From JALRBM01 sp964477195 (GTDB taxonomy: Bacteria; Patescibacteriota; Saccharimonadia; Saccharimonadales; Saccharimonadaceae), in assembly GCA_964477195.1 (NCBI GenBank), contig CAYZCX010000016.1:1-17768 (forward strand): DNA of 17,768 nucleotides, in the 5' to 3' direction. A model generated the notes under the pieces. That model worked only from the letters and a program-made list of their open reading frames with translations. It ran no database searches and was not told the origin of the DNA. The position numbers were made by a program, and so were the translations under genes. Below are positions 1-5,720 of the stretch, piece after piece. Numbering within the stretch: position 1 is the first letter of the stretch; each line of letters begins with the position of its first letter.

Positions 1-393
1 ACTATCTTCCGAAAACGTACCTTTAAATTGCATACCGGACTGCTTGCTGATAAGCCAGAACTGTATATCGTCACCATCAATTTCCCAAATATATTTATAA
101 TGATGACCGCTACTGCTTTCAAACCAATGTCCGACGATTTCAGTACTAGGATCGGTTTCTTCCCAGCCCATTTCATTGCCAATAATCATCACACCATCAA
201 TGCCGCCGGTACTATCATTTCCGCTTTCGTGATGCTGGAATGCCAAAAAGCGTTGGCCCGGCAGCCATTCAAATGTGTCGCGACCGCCCCATTCTTCTTT
301 AGTATTGAGATCGCAATGCGTAAGTTTCCAACTACCAATTAAACGGGCAAATGGCTGTAACGGTGCGTACAGTCCGGATGTGTTTTCGTTCAT
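1..393 (-). CDS. DUF1579-like small beta-barrel protein, 3' end outside window
   Basis: Reading the minus strand from the ATG at 393 gives 131 codons with no stop before the window edge, so the C-terminus is missing. The protein starts MNENTSGLYAP and contains LIGSWKLTHCDLNTKEEWGG, FEWLPGQRFL and WEIDGDDIQFW. These fit the pattern of small DUF1579/lipocalin-like proteins that open with a GxW motif. The start is supported by AAGGAG about 7 nt upstream (rc of ctcctt near 402-407). No signal peptide or membrane segment is visible. No catalytic residues can be named, and the function of such proteins is generally unknown. The family call is from pattern memory and moderate; the gene itself is well supported by the Shine-Dalgarno and the clean open frame. 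Confidence 0.7.
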   Translation of the reverse strand, partial: MNENTSGLYAPLQPFARLIGSWKLTHCDLNTKEEWGGRDTFEWLPGQRFLAFQHHESGNDSTGGIDGVMIIGNEMGWEETDPSTEIVGHWFESSSGHHYKYIWEIDGDDIQFWLISKQSGMQFKGTFSEDS

Positions 394-438
394 TTTTCTA
401 TCTCCTTATTAATTAGCCTAGCCTTAGGATGACACACT

Positions 439-472
439 GGAAATTCAAAAAATTGAATATTTCCGCATTGTA
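439..472 (-). promoter_or_regulatory. Possible promoter/operator of the DUF1579-like gene
   Basis: On the minus strand a -10-like TACAAT lies at 472-467. It is followed by an imperfect palindrome at 464-439: GGAAA, two extra bases, TTCAA, a TTTT loop, then TTGAATTTCC. The predicted start of transcription (about 460) falls inside this palindrome, as expected for a repressor site or a 5' hairpin. No good -35 is seen. It is AT-rich and could be chance. Confidence 0.3.
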
Positions 473-525
473 TTTATGCCATGCAGAAAAAATAAATTGC
501 GGGACTCACAAACAGGATGGCTTAG

Positions 526-568
526 AATAACAAAAAACCTCCACAAACCGTGAAGGTTTTTTGTTATT
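526..568. terminator. Bidirectional intrinsic terminator between tRNA-Glu and the DUF1579-like gene
   Basis: A perfect 15-bp inverted repeat (AATAACAAAAAACCT at 526-540, AGGTTTTTTGTTATT at 554-568) encloses a 13-nt centre. The A-run on one arm and T-run on the other give a U-tract in either direction. It lies 38 nt past the 3' end of tRNA-Glu on the minus strand, so it most likely ends that transcript. Confidence 0.85.
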
Positions 569-605
569 CCCGTAAGGTGATCCAAAACAGGACAATAATC
601 TCATA

Positions 606-680
606 TGGTGATCTCACCGGGAATCGAACCCGGATTGCCAGGATGAAAACCTGGTGTCCTAACCGTTAGACGATGAGACC
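606..680 (-). tRNA. tRNA-Glu (anticodon UUC), CCA encoded
   Basis: The minus-strand sequence starts GGTCTCATCG at 680 and ends with an encoded ACCA at 609-606. The acceptor stem pairs GGTCTCA with TGAGATC (one G-U). The anticodon stem CCAGG/CCTGG encloses the loop TTTTCAT, giving anticodon TTC, which reads Glu codons. The T-arm carries GGTTCGATTCC. Length 75 nt, discriminator A73. A canonical promoter and a U-rich terminator frame it, so it appears to be a single-gene transcript. Confidence 0.96.
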
Positions 681-691
681 GAACTCCAGAT

Positions 692-720
692 AGTGTAGCA
701 AATTATCATAGGCTTTTCAA
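692..720 (-). promoter_or_regulatory. Sigma70-type promoter of tRNA-Glu
   Basis: On the minus strand: -35 TTGAAA (720-715), 17-nt spacer, -10 TACACT (697-692) with an extended TGC just before it. The -10 ends 11 nt before the mature 5' end of the tRNA. It is divergent to the promoter at 742-770, with 21 bp between them. Confidence 0.8.
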
Positions 721-741
721 GGGGTAAAAACACCGCAAGTA

Positions 742-770
742 TTGACATTTGGTCACTTTTGTGATAAATT
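742..770 (+). promoter_or_regulatory. Sigma70-type promoter driving the structured RNA element and GC-rich operon
   Basis: TTGACA at 742-747 is a perfect -35. A 17-nt spacer leads to TAAATT at 765-770. Transcription would start near 777, directly before the first stem of the structured element at 782. The start codon of the next gene is at 1103, so either a leader of about 325 nt or a separate small RNA is made. Confidence 0.8.
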
Positions 771-781
771 AATAGATAGCA

Positions 782-971
782 TTAGGAGGTGGAGAACCAC
801 AGGAATACCTGTGGTACTTCCTAAGATGGGTTCGTTAAAAATCAGGTTATACCTTATCTGTATTTCAGGCAAATGCAGCACTCTTGGCAGAGCTATCCGC
901 CCGGGGTGCTGCATTTGCAGCGACATCATTACTGGTGTCGGTACGCGAAATATATGAAGTTTGATTCCTCC
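782..971 (+). ncRNA. Structured RNA element, copy L
   Basis: Four nested or serial stems are visible. TTAGGAGG (782-789) pairs with CTTCCTAA (817-824) and encloses CCACAGG/CCTGTGG (797-803/808-814). AGGT-TAT-ACCT forms a small hairpin at 844-854. A 12-bp stem joins 870-881 with 906-917. CGACATCA/TGGTGTCG (921-928/933-940) is closed by a TTAC loop and followed by GCGAAATATATGAAGTTT (945-962). GGAGG (785-789) could alternatively pair with CCTCC (967-971) to close the whole element. A diverged copy with the same order lies inverted at 3196-3345. No class is assigned with confidence; the raiA motif RNA, seen in many bacteria, is one candidate by size and style. It may be a free RNA or the leader of the gene at 1103. 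Confidence 0.65.
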
Positions 972-977
972 CCTTCA

Positions 978-1074
978 GGAGCAGCATGACGGTTCAGCAT
1001 CATCATATTCTTGGTGATTCGTCACGCTGCTCCCGACCTGGGGCAGCAACCGCACGGGCGGACCATCGGTCCGC
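978..1074 (+). other. Leader hairpins upstream of the GC-rich operon
   Basis: GGAGCAGC-A-TGACG (978-991) pairs with CGTCA-C-GCTGCTCC (1020-1033): 13 base pairs with a single A-C mismatch. A second hairpin is GCGGACC-ATC-GGTCCGC (1058-1074). Neither is followed by a T-run, so they are not standard terminators. Base composition changes from AT-rich to GC-rich within this stretch. They may separate the RNA element from the coding part (processing, attenuation) or belong to the acquired segment. Confidence 0.55.
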
Positions 1075-1102
1075 TAGCGCGGGCCCTAGTGAGGAGGAAA
1101 TC

Positions 1103-1588
1103 ATGAACAACACCACCATCATCAAGAACCGTTTCAGCTTCAAGCGCTACCTCGCCAACTGGGCGATCATCGCGCTCCTACTCATCGTCGGCGCCATCGT
1201 CGGCCTGGGCTGGGACTCGCTGGACGAGTCGGTCGACGTGTTCACCGGCTTCGAGACGCTGACAACCCTCTTCGGGGGGATCTTCAGCTTCTGGGCCATC
1301 GTCGTCCTGCTCCTGATCGTGGCCGCGGTCGCCTTCGCCATCTTCAAGATGTGCAAGACCGACTTCACCGACCACAACGGGCGTCTCATCGGGTGCATCA
1401 TCGGAGGCCTCGTCGTCATCATCATCGCGATGGTGATCGGCACTTCCTGGATCCACCTGCCGTCCGGCACGGGCCTCATGGCCCTGGGCGGCTTCCTCGT
1501 CCCGACGCTCCTCGCGTTCCGTCACTCCAAGGTGGCGAAGCTCGAGACGCTCGACGAGGAGACCGAGACCTCCACCACGGAAGAATAA
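1103..1588 (+). CDS. GC-rich four-TM membrane protein of unknown function
   Basis: 161 aa from the ATG at 1103, chosen because GAGGAGG lies just upstream with proper spacing; the open frame upstream to 986 has no such site and runs through a hairpin. Four hydrophobic segments are seen at about residues 18-36, 62-83, 94-114 and 122-139, with short loops. The first loop is acidic (WDSLDESVD) and the tail is acidic and Thr-rich (ETLDEETETSTTEE). Third codon positions are strongly G/C, unlike the surface-protein gene at 3464. The next gene begins 24 nt after the stop and has its own Shine-Dalgarno, so the two form an operon, and the pair may act together at the membrane. I do not recognise the family. 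The composition suggests recent gain or an unusual selective regime. Confidence 0.82.
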   Translation: MNNTTIIKNRFSFKRYLANWAIIALLLIVGAIVGLGWDSLDESVDVFTGFETLTTLFGGIFSFWAIVVLLLIVAAVAFAIFKMCKTDFTDHNGRLIGCIIGGLVVIIIAMVIGTSWIHLPSGTGLMALGGFLVPTLLAFRHSKVAKLETLDEETETSTTEE

Positions 1589-1612
1589 CCCAACCCACGA
1601 AGGAGAATGACC

Positions 1613-3151
1613 ATGTCGGTCATCAAGCGCGCCGGGAGGGTCATTCTTCCGGCAGCGGTTTTGTTCGGTGCCCTGACGGCCTGCGGGTCGACTCAGGACA
1701 CCGATCTGGACCAGAGTCTTCTGGTCACCACTCACGTCACATCCCTCGCCTGCAGCGACACCTCTTCGGAGAAGTTGCGGCAGGCGGCGGACTTCGTCAG
1801 CGGGGCCAACGCCCGGCAGACGAACGACATCCTGAAGCGGAACGAGGGAGCCAACTCCCTCGAGCCGCTCCAGACCGCGCTCAACAACAAGATCAGTGAG
1901 TGTGGCGGTACCCCCGACCACCCCACGCCTGGCCAAGACCTGGCCAAGCAGATCTGCAACAACGACAACGACCCCAACAACGAGGGCACGGTCGCTGACT
2001 GCAAGAAGCGCGGCGCAGCTGCGTTCGAGTACCTCAAGGGGAGGAATCTCCAAGGGAACGAGAACGTTCGGTCCACGCCCGCCGGCTTCCACAAGGAGCT
2101 GGAGGGATTGGCCGACACGCCGGAGTCCCTCTCCAAGGCTGTCGATCTGACGGGCGTCCTCGCGACGGCCGAACAGCTCGCCAAGACCGGGGGTGAAGTC
2201 TCCGGCGCGCAGATTCTTGCCAAGTTTCCCAACGCAAAGCAGGAAGATCTGAACGCCGGAACGGACGGCGACCATCCCGTCGACTGGGCCCTCAACGCCC
2301 ACGAAGAACGAGGTGGCGCCAGCTTCGGCACCAAGACCATGAAAACCAAGGCGGACATCGCGGAGTTCCTGAACGGACCTTCCGCGGAGTCGCAGGCGGC
2401 ACGTGACCACGTGAAGCAGGCGATCAACGCCGAGGGGTACGGTGACGACGAAGTCGCCCGTGCCATGAGTGGCGAAGGCTACGTCCCCATCCAGATCAAG
2501 GAGGCGTCCCAGATTCTTGGGACAACCTACTTCCTGAATGGGAAGGTGCAGGTGCTGAACAAGTGGCGACAGGCAGCAGGCGGCGACGTCTACTGGCTGT
2601 TCTTCACGAAGGACGGCAAGCTGATCGGTGGTGCGCTTCTGCGCGCTGACTGCGACAACCCGGACGCTCAGGCCATCATGGTTCTACGCCCCGGTATGCC
2701 GCAGGCTCCGCCGGTGGAACAGCCGCCGGGCGAGGAGACGTGCCCCCAACAGGGAACGACTCCCAACCCCGACACCAACCTGTGCCACCCGCCAGAGGAA
2801 GGCTGCAAGGAAGCAAACAACTGCACGACGACGCCCCCCTGCAAGGAGGGCTGCACCACCACAACCCCCAACAACCCGAAGGATCCCAACCAGGCTCCCG
2901 GTCAGGGAGGCAAGGGTGACGGTGGCAAGAGTCAGCACGGTGGCGACGGAACGGAACGACACACCGCCGATCCGAATCCGTCCGGTCCGGCAGCAGGACA
3001 ACCCGGAAGTCACCCCGTGACGACCGCGAAGCCTGCTCCGCCGGTCCACGTCACGCAGAACCCGAACCCGCCGACGGTCCAACCGTCGACACAGTCCAAC
3101 ACGGGTGTCGTTCCGACGGCTCCCGGGTGTGGCAACCCGGAGTTCTGCTAA
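1613..3151 (+). CDS. GC-rich secreted lipoprotein with Pro/Thr/Cys-rich tail
   Basis: 512 aa from the ATG at 1613. AAGGAG lies 7 nt before it, whereas the in-frame ATG at 1607 overlaps the ribosome site too closely. The N-terminus has a basic start (IKRAGR), a hydrophobic stretch and the lipobox LTAC, placing the acylated Cys at residue 24. Residues 25-355 look globular, with scattered Cys (47, 97, 115, 130, 347) and a hydrophobic core segment near 325-345 (DVYWLFFTKDGKLIGGALL). From 362 on it is low complexity: Pro, Thr, Gly and repeated Cys (CPQQGTTPNP, NNCTTTPPCKEGC), ending GNPEFC. This suggests an extended cell-surface stalk with disulphides. No known domain is recognised. It is the second gene of the operon with the four-TM protein, followed by a strong hairpin at 3156. 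Confidence 0.82.
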   Translation: MSVIKRAGRVILPAAVLFGALTACGSTQDTDLDQSLLVTTHVTSLACSDTSSEKLRQAADFVSGANARQTNDILKRNEGANSLEPLQTALNNKISECGGTPDHPTPGQDLAKQICNNDNDPNNEGTVADCKKRGAAAFEYLKGRNLQGNENVRSTPAGFHKELEGLADTPESLSKAVDLTGVLATAEQLAKTGGEVSGAQILAKFPNAKQEDLNAGTDGDHPVDWALNAHEERGGASFGTKTMKTKADIAEFLNGPSAESQAARDHVKQAINAEGYGDDEVARAMSGEGYVPIQIKEASQILGTTYFLNGKVQVLNKWRQAAGGDVYWLFFTKDGKLIGGALLRADCDNPDAQAIMVLRPGMPQAPPVEQPPGEETCPQQGTTPNPDTNLCHPPEEGCKEANNCTTTPPCKEGCTTTTPNNPKDPNQAPGQGGKGDGGKSQHGGDGTERHTADPNPSGPAAGQPGSHPVTTAKPAPPVHVTQNPNPPTVQPSTQSNTGVVPTAPGCGNPEFC

Positions 3152-3155
3152 GGTG

Positions 3156-3191
3156 ACAGGCACGGCGGCGAGAAGTCGTCGCCGTGCCTGT
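3156..3191 (+). terminator. Long GC-rich hairpin after the lipoprotein gene, no U-tract
   Basis: A 16-bp stem (3156-3171 with 3176-3191, one G-U pair) is closed by a GAAG loop and starts 4 nt after the stop codon. The following bases are TCCACAAAAAA, so there is no U-tract on the plus strand. Such hairpins resemble the tail-less terminators described for Actinobacteria. It could also stop transcription coming from the minus-strand RNA element at 3196-3345. Confidence 0.7.
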
Positions 3192-3195
3192 TCCA

Positions 3196-3345
3196 CAAAA
3201 AACTTCATAGAATATTTCGCAAACCACCGAGTGAGATCGGTGTTCGTTCGAGCTTTTTAGTTCACGTTTCATCGATCTCCTCGGAGATCACACTACATAT
3301 AAGGCATAACCTGATTTCCCCACTGTTCATTAACAATCAGGCGCT
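3196..3345 (-). ncRNA. Structured RNA element, copy R (inverted relative to copy L)
   Basis: On the minus strand, 3317-3292 matches 839-864 at 23 of 26 positions, starting AAATCAGGTTAT. Its small AGGT-TAT-GCCT hairpin is kept by a U-G pair where copy L has U-A. Then come GATCTCC-GA-GGAGATC (3289-3274) and CACCGA-TCTCAC-TCGGTG (3242-3225), the latter at the same place as the L hairpin but with a different sequence. Next is GCGAAATAT (3220-3212), three extra bases, and ATGAAGTTT (3208-3200), identical to L. An extra stem, CCTGATT/AATCAGG (3341-3335/3316-3310), could mask the first conserved block. A -10-like TATGAT lies at 3368-3363 on the minus strand. No gene follows on this strand, so a free RNA is likely here. 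Confidence 0.6.
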
Positions 3346-3372
3346 AAGCATAAGCATTAAATATCATATTGT

Positions 3373-3401
3373 TTGACTTTATACAAGTTTTAATATATAA
3401 T
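3373..3401 (+). promoter_or_regulatory. Near-consensus sigma70 promoter of the surface-protein gene
   Basis: TTGACT (3373-3378), a 17-nt spacer and a perfect TATAAT (3396-3401). Transcription would start near 3408 and give a leader of about 55 nt containing AGAGGAG before the ATG at 3464. It is the strongest promoter in the window, which fits an abundant surface protein. Confidence 0.88.
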
Positions 3402-3463
3402 TAGTAACATTAACGTTATTCGGTTCACTTTGAGAGGTGAATTAATAAGAAAGAGGAGACGAG

Positions 3464-5404
3464 ATGGGTAAAATCATGAACGCGTTGAAGCGTTTACCAA
3501 AACGTACCAGTGCTCTTGTTGCAATTGCAGCAGCAGCTATCGTTGTCCCTGCAACTCTATTTGCATGGGGCCCAAGTCGAGCGACATTTACAGAGCAGAA
3601 TCCTGCTTCGTATATTACGTTCAACTCAATAACAAATAACTCATTTTATGGCGACGAACGAAACTTCGTCACTGTAAAAGACTCGGCCAACACGCAAGAT
3701 GGTGGCTGGGTAGACAACATCAACGTACAGCCAGGTAAAGAATACACGGTTCGTATGTACGTTCACAACAACGCGGCTGATAACCTCAACCTCGTTGCTG
3801 AAAATGTTCGTGCAAGCGCAAGCCTTGGCGCAGCAGGCAAAAGCGTACCTATCAGTGGTTTTGTAAACTCTGATAACGCAAGTCCAAAGCAAGTTTGGGA
3901 CGATGTATCCCTCAACTCCGACAAAGACTTTAGCCTTGCTTACGTCCCAGGTTCTGCCACATGGCACAACAACGGTGTCGGTAGCGCTCCAGAAGGTGCA
4001 AAACTTTCTGATAATATCGTTACTAGCACTGGTGCGCTTCTAGGATACAATGCCCTCGATGGTAAGATTCCTGGGTGTTACAAATACAGTGGCTACGTCT
4101 ACTTTAATGTGAAGCCACAATTCAGCTCTTCGGACTTCAGCGTCAACAAGCAAGTTCGTAAGGATGGTAGCGGTGCAGCATTTACTGAATCGACAAGCGT
4201 AATGCCTGGCGATACAGTTAACTACCGTGTTGAAGTAAAAAACACCGGTAATGCTGATATCAAAAACGTCGTCGTAAAGGATACACTTCCTGCAGGTATG
4301 ACTTTTGTACCTGGAACTGTAAAGATTCTTAACGCAAGCAACCCAGGTGGTGCATACATCCAAGATGGCGACAAGCTCATTACAAGTGGTGTCAATATCG
4401 GTGCATACAGCCCCGGATCGAACGCACTCGTTATCTTCAACGCGAAGGTAGCCGCAAACGATCAATTGCCTACTTGTGGTCCAAACAAGCTTACAAACAT
4501 CGCTTCAGCTCAACCTGAAGGCCAGAATCCAAAAGAAGATGGTGCTGATGTTAACGTTCCTAAAGAATGTAAACCAGAAGCAAAATACTCTTGTGACAGC
4601 TTAACTGTTGCAAAGATCGAACGAACAAAGTTCAAATTCGACACCAAGTACACCGCTGAAAACGCAACCCTCAAGAAAATTGAGTACGTTATTCGCGACG
4701 AACAAGGTACCGAAATCGCTCGTCAGACAAGCGCTGACTACACTCAGGACAAGGTTGGTAAGTACACTGTTGAAGCTATCGTTACCGTAACGGTTGATGG
4801 CCAAGACAAAACTGCATCGAGCCCTGCTTGTAAGAAACCTTTCGAAGTTGTAAAAGAAAACACTCCTGCTATCAAGATTGAAAAGACAGTAGATGGTGTT
4901 GAGCATAAACAAGTCGGTGTTGACCAAGAATTCACTTACCAGATCGTTGTGACAAACACTGGTGAAGTCGATCTCACAAACGCTGTTGTTACCGACAAAG
5001 CTCCTGCAGGTGTAACATTCCTCAAGGCAAGCGCTGGCTCTATTGCAAGCAATGCCTGGACTTACACAATTGCAAGTCTTAAGATTGGTCAAAGCACAAG
5101 CTTTACGATTACTGCGAAAGTTCCTAGCTATGTCGCCGGAAACATCGTCAACACCGTATGTGTTGATAGCCCACAGATCCCTGGCAACCCAGATGATTGT
5201 GACGACGCTTCAATCGAAGTGCCACCAACACCTGAAAAGCCATGTGTTCCTGGAACAGATGCCGCATGTACCAAGACTCCCGAAACTCCAACCGAGCTTC
5301 CAAAGACTGGTATGAGTGATGGAATCGTTGCCCTTCTTGGCGCAGGCTCCCTCATCGCAGCAATCGGCTACTACATTGCTAGCCGCCGCGCGCTTAGCGC
5401 CTAA
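3464..5404 (+). CDS. LPXTG-anchored surface protein with two DUF11 domains
   Basis: 646 aa, ATG at 3464 preceded by AGAGGAG. Residues 1-34 form a signal peptide: a basic stretch (LKRLPKR) then an Ala/Val-rich core. It is followed by WGPSRATFT and TFNSITNNSFYGDERNF, a pattern I associate with Saccharibacteria surface proteins. Residues 36-220 are an N-terminal domain. DUF11 domain 1 spans about 225-365 (DTVNYRVEVKNTGNADIKNV, DTLPAGMTF), an Ig-like linker 370-462, and DUF11 domain 2 about 468-585 (FTYQIVVTNTGEVDLTNAVV, DKAPAGVTF). A Pro/Thr-rich wall-spanning part leads to LPKTG (612-616), a hydrophobic segment and the tail SRRALSA: a sortase sorting signal. No sortase gene is in the window. 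A likely role is adhesion or a surface coat, by inference. It is monocistronic, with its own promoter and terminator. Confidence 0.92.
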   Translation: MGKIMNALKRLPKRTSALVAIAAAAIVVPATLFAWGPSRATFTEQNPASYITFNSITNNSFYGDERNFVTVKDSANTQDGGWVDNINVQPGKEYTVRMYVHNNAADNLNLVAENVRASASLGAAGKSVPISGFVNSDNASPKQVWDDVSLNSDKDFSLAYVPGSATWHNNGVGSAPEGAKLSDNIVTSTGALLGYNALDGKIPGCYKYSGYVYFNVKPQFSSSDFSVNKQVRKDGSGAAFTESTSVMPGDTVNYRVEVKNTGNADIKNVVVKDTLPAGMTFVPGTVKILNASNPGGAYIQDGDKLITSGVNIGAYSPGSNALVIFNAKVAANDQLPTCGPNKLTNIASAQPEGQNPKEDGADVNVPKECKPEAKYSCDSLTVAKIERTKFKFDTKYTAENATLKKIEYVIRDEQGTEIARQTSADYTQDKVGKYTVEAIVTVTVDGQDKTASSPACKKPFEVVKENTPAIKIEKTVDGVEHKQVGVDQEFTYQIVVTNTGEVDLTNAVVTDKAPAGVTFLKASAGSIASNAWTYTIASLKIGQSTSFTITAKVPSYVAGNIVNTVCVDSPQIPGNPDDCDDASIEVPPTPEKPCVPGTDAACTKTPETPTELPKTGMSDGIVALLGAGSLIAAIGYYIASRRALSA

Positions 5405-5441
5405 GAGACTGACCGCTCTATAAAAGAAGGCCCAGCCTCAC

Positions 5442-5475
5442 AAAAAACCACCCCTGTAAAAGCGGGTGGTTTTTT
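5442..5475. terminator. Bidirectional intrinsic terminator after the surface-protein gene
   Basis: AAAAAACCACCC (5442-5453) pairs perfectly over 12 bp with GGGTGGTTTTTT (5464-5475) across a 10-nt loop; the T-run gives the U-tract. It sits 37 nt after the stop at 5404. The -10 of the next gene starts within 3 nt of its end. Confidence 0.92.
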
Positions 5476-5483
5476 GATATACT
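5475..5483 (+). promoter_or_regulatory. Extended -10 promoter of the 75-aa membrane protein
   Basis: TG-A-TATACT at 5475-5483. The start codon is 9 nt after the -10, so the transcript would have almost no leader; no Shine-Dalgarno is seen. The -35 position falls within the terminator hairpin and is poor. Confidence 0.6.
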
Positions 5484-5492
5484 AGAGTCAAT

Positions 5493-5720
5493 ATGGCAAA
5501 GCAAAAGAAGAAACGAAACAAGCAATACACCGGAGCAGATGCAAGTGTCAAGCAACCATCGGTGACACGACTCACCGCTGCCAACCGCAACGGCGTTCAG
5601 CAATGGTGGTTTGAGAAAAAGCAATTCGCAAAACCCGCGCTCATAGCAGCGGCTGTTGCAATTATCGTGATCTGGTTAGTTTTTGAGCTGCTTCGCGCCA
5701 CTGGTGTCTTCGGCCGCTAG
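5493..5720 (+). CDS. Small single-TM membrane protein, unknown function
   Basis: 75 aa. The N-terminal half is strongly basic (AKQKKKRNKQ) and probably cytoplasmic. Residues about 47-68 form one membrane helix (PALIAAAVAIIVIWLVFELL), followed by a short tail, ATGVFGR. An extended -10 directly in front suggests leaderless expression. Its 3' end overlaps the 3' end of the convergent histidine kinase gene by 45 bp (5676-5720). I do not recognise a named family. That it is real is supported by the promoter, the protein-like composition and the clean terminator boundary upstream. Confidence 0.75.
   Translation: MAKQKKKRNKQYTGADASVKQPSVTRLTAANRNGVQQWWFEKKQFAKPALIAAAVAIIVIWLVFELLRATGVFGR

Noticed and set aside
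742..957. 71-aa open frame over the structured RNA element
   Set aside because: It begins inside the -35 box, has no ribosome site, and its sequence is explained by paired RNA stems.
986..1102. Longer N-terminus for the four-TM protein (start at 986)
   Set aside because: The ATG lies in the arm of a hairpin without a Shine-Dalgarno, while GAGGAGG precedes the ATG at 1103.
1178..2466. Long minus-strand open frames (410 and 244 aa) opposite the lipoprotein gene
   Set aside because: They are mirror frames of GC-rich coding DNA. The plus-strand gene has a lipobox, Shine-Dalgarno and terminator; the mirrors have low-complexity Arg/Gly/Val runs and no start signal.
606..3345. tRNA-Glu as attachment site for an integrated element
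   Set aside because: The GC-rich block lies on the 5' side of the tRNA, and no repeat of the tRNA 3' end was found near its far border.
3641..5355. Minus-strand and shifted frames over the surface-protein gene
   Set aside because: Cys/Val/Asn-rich mirror translations with no promoter or domain; the plus frame has a signal peptide, DUF11 domains and LPKTG.
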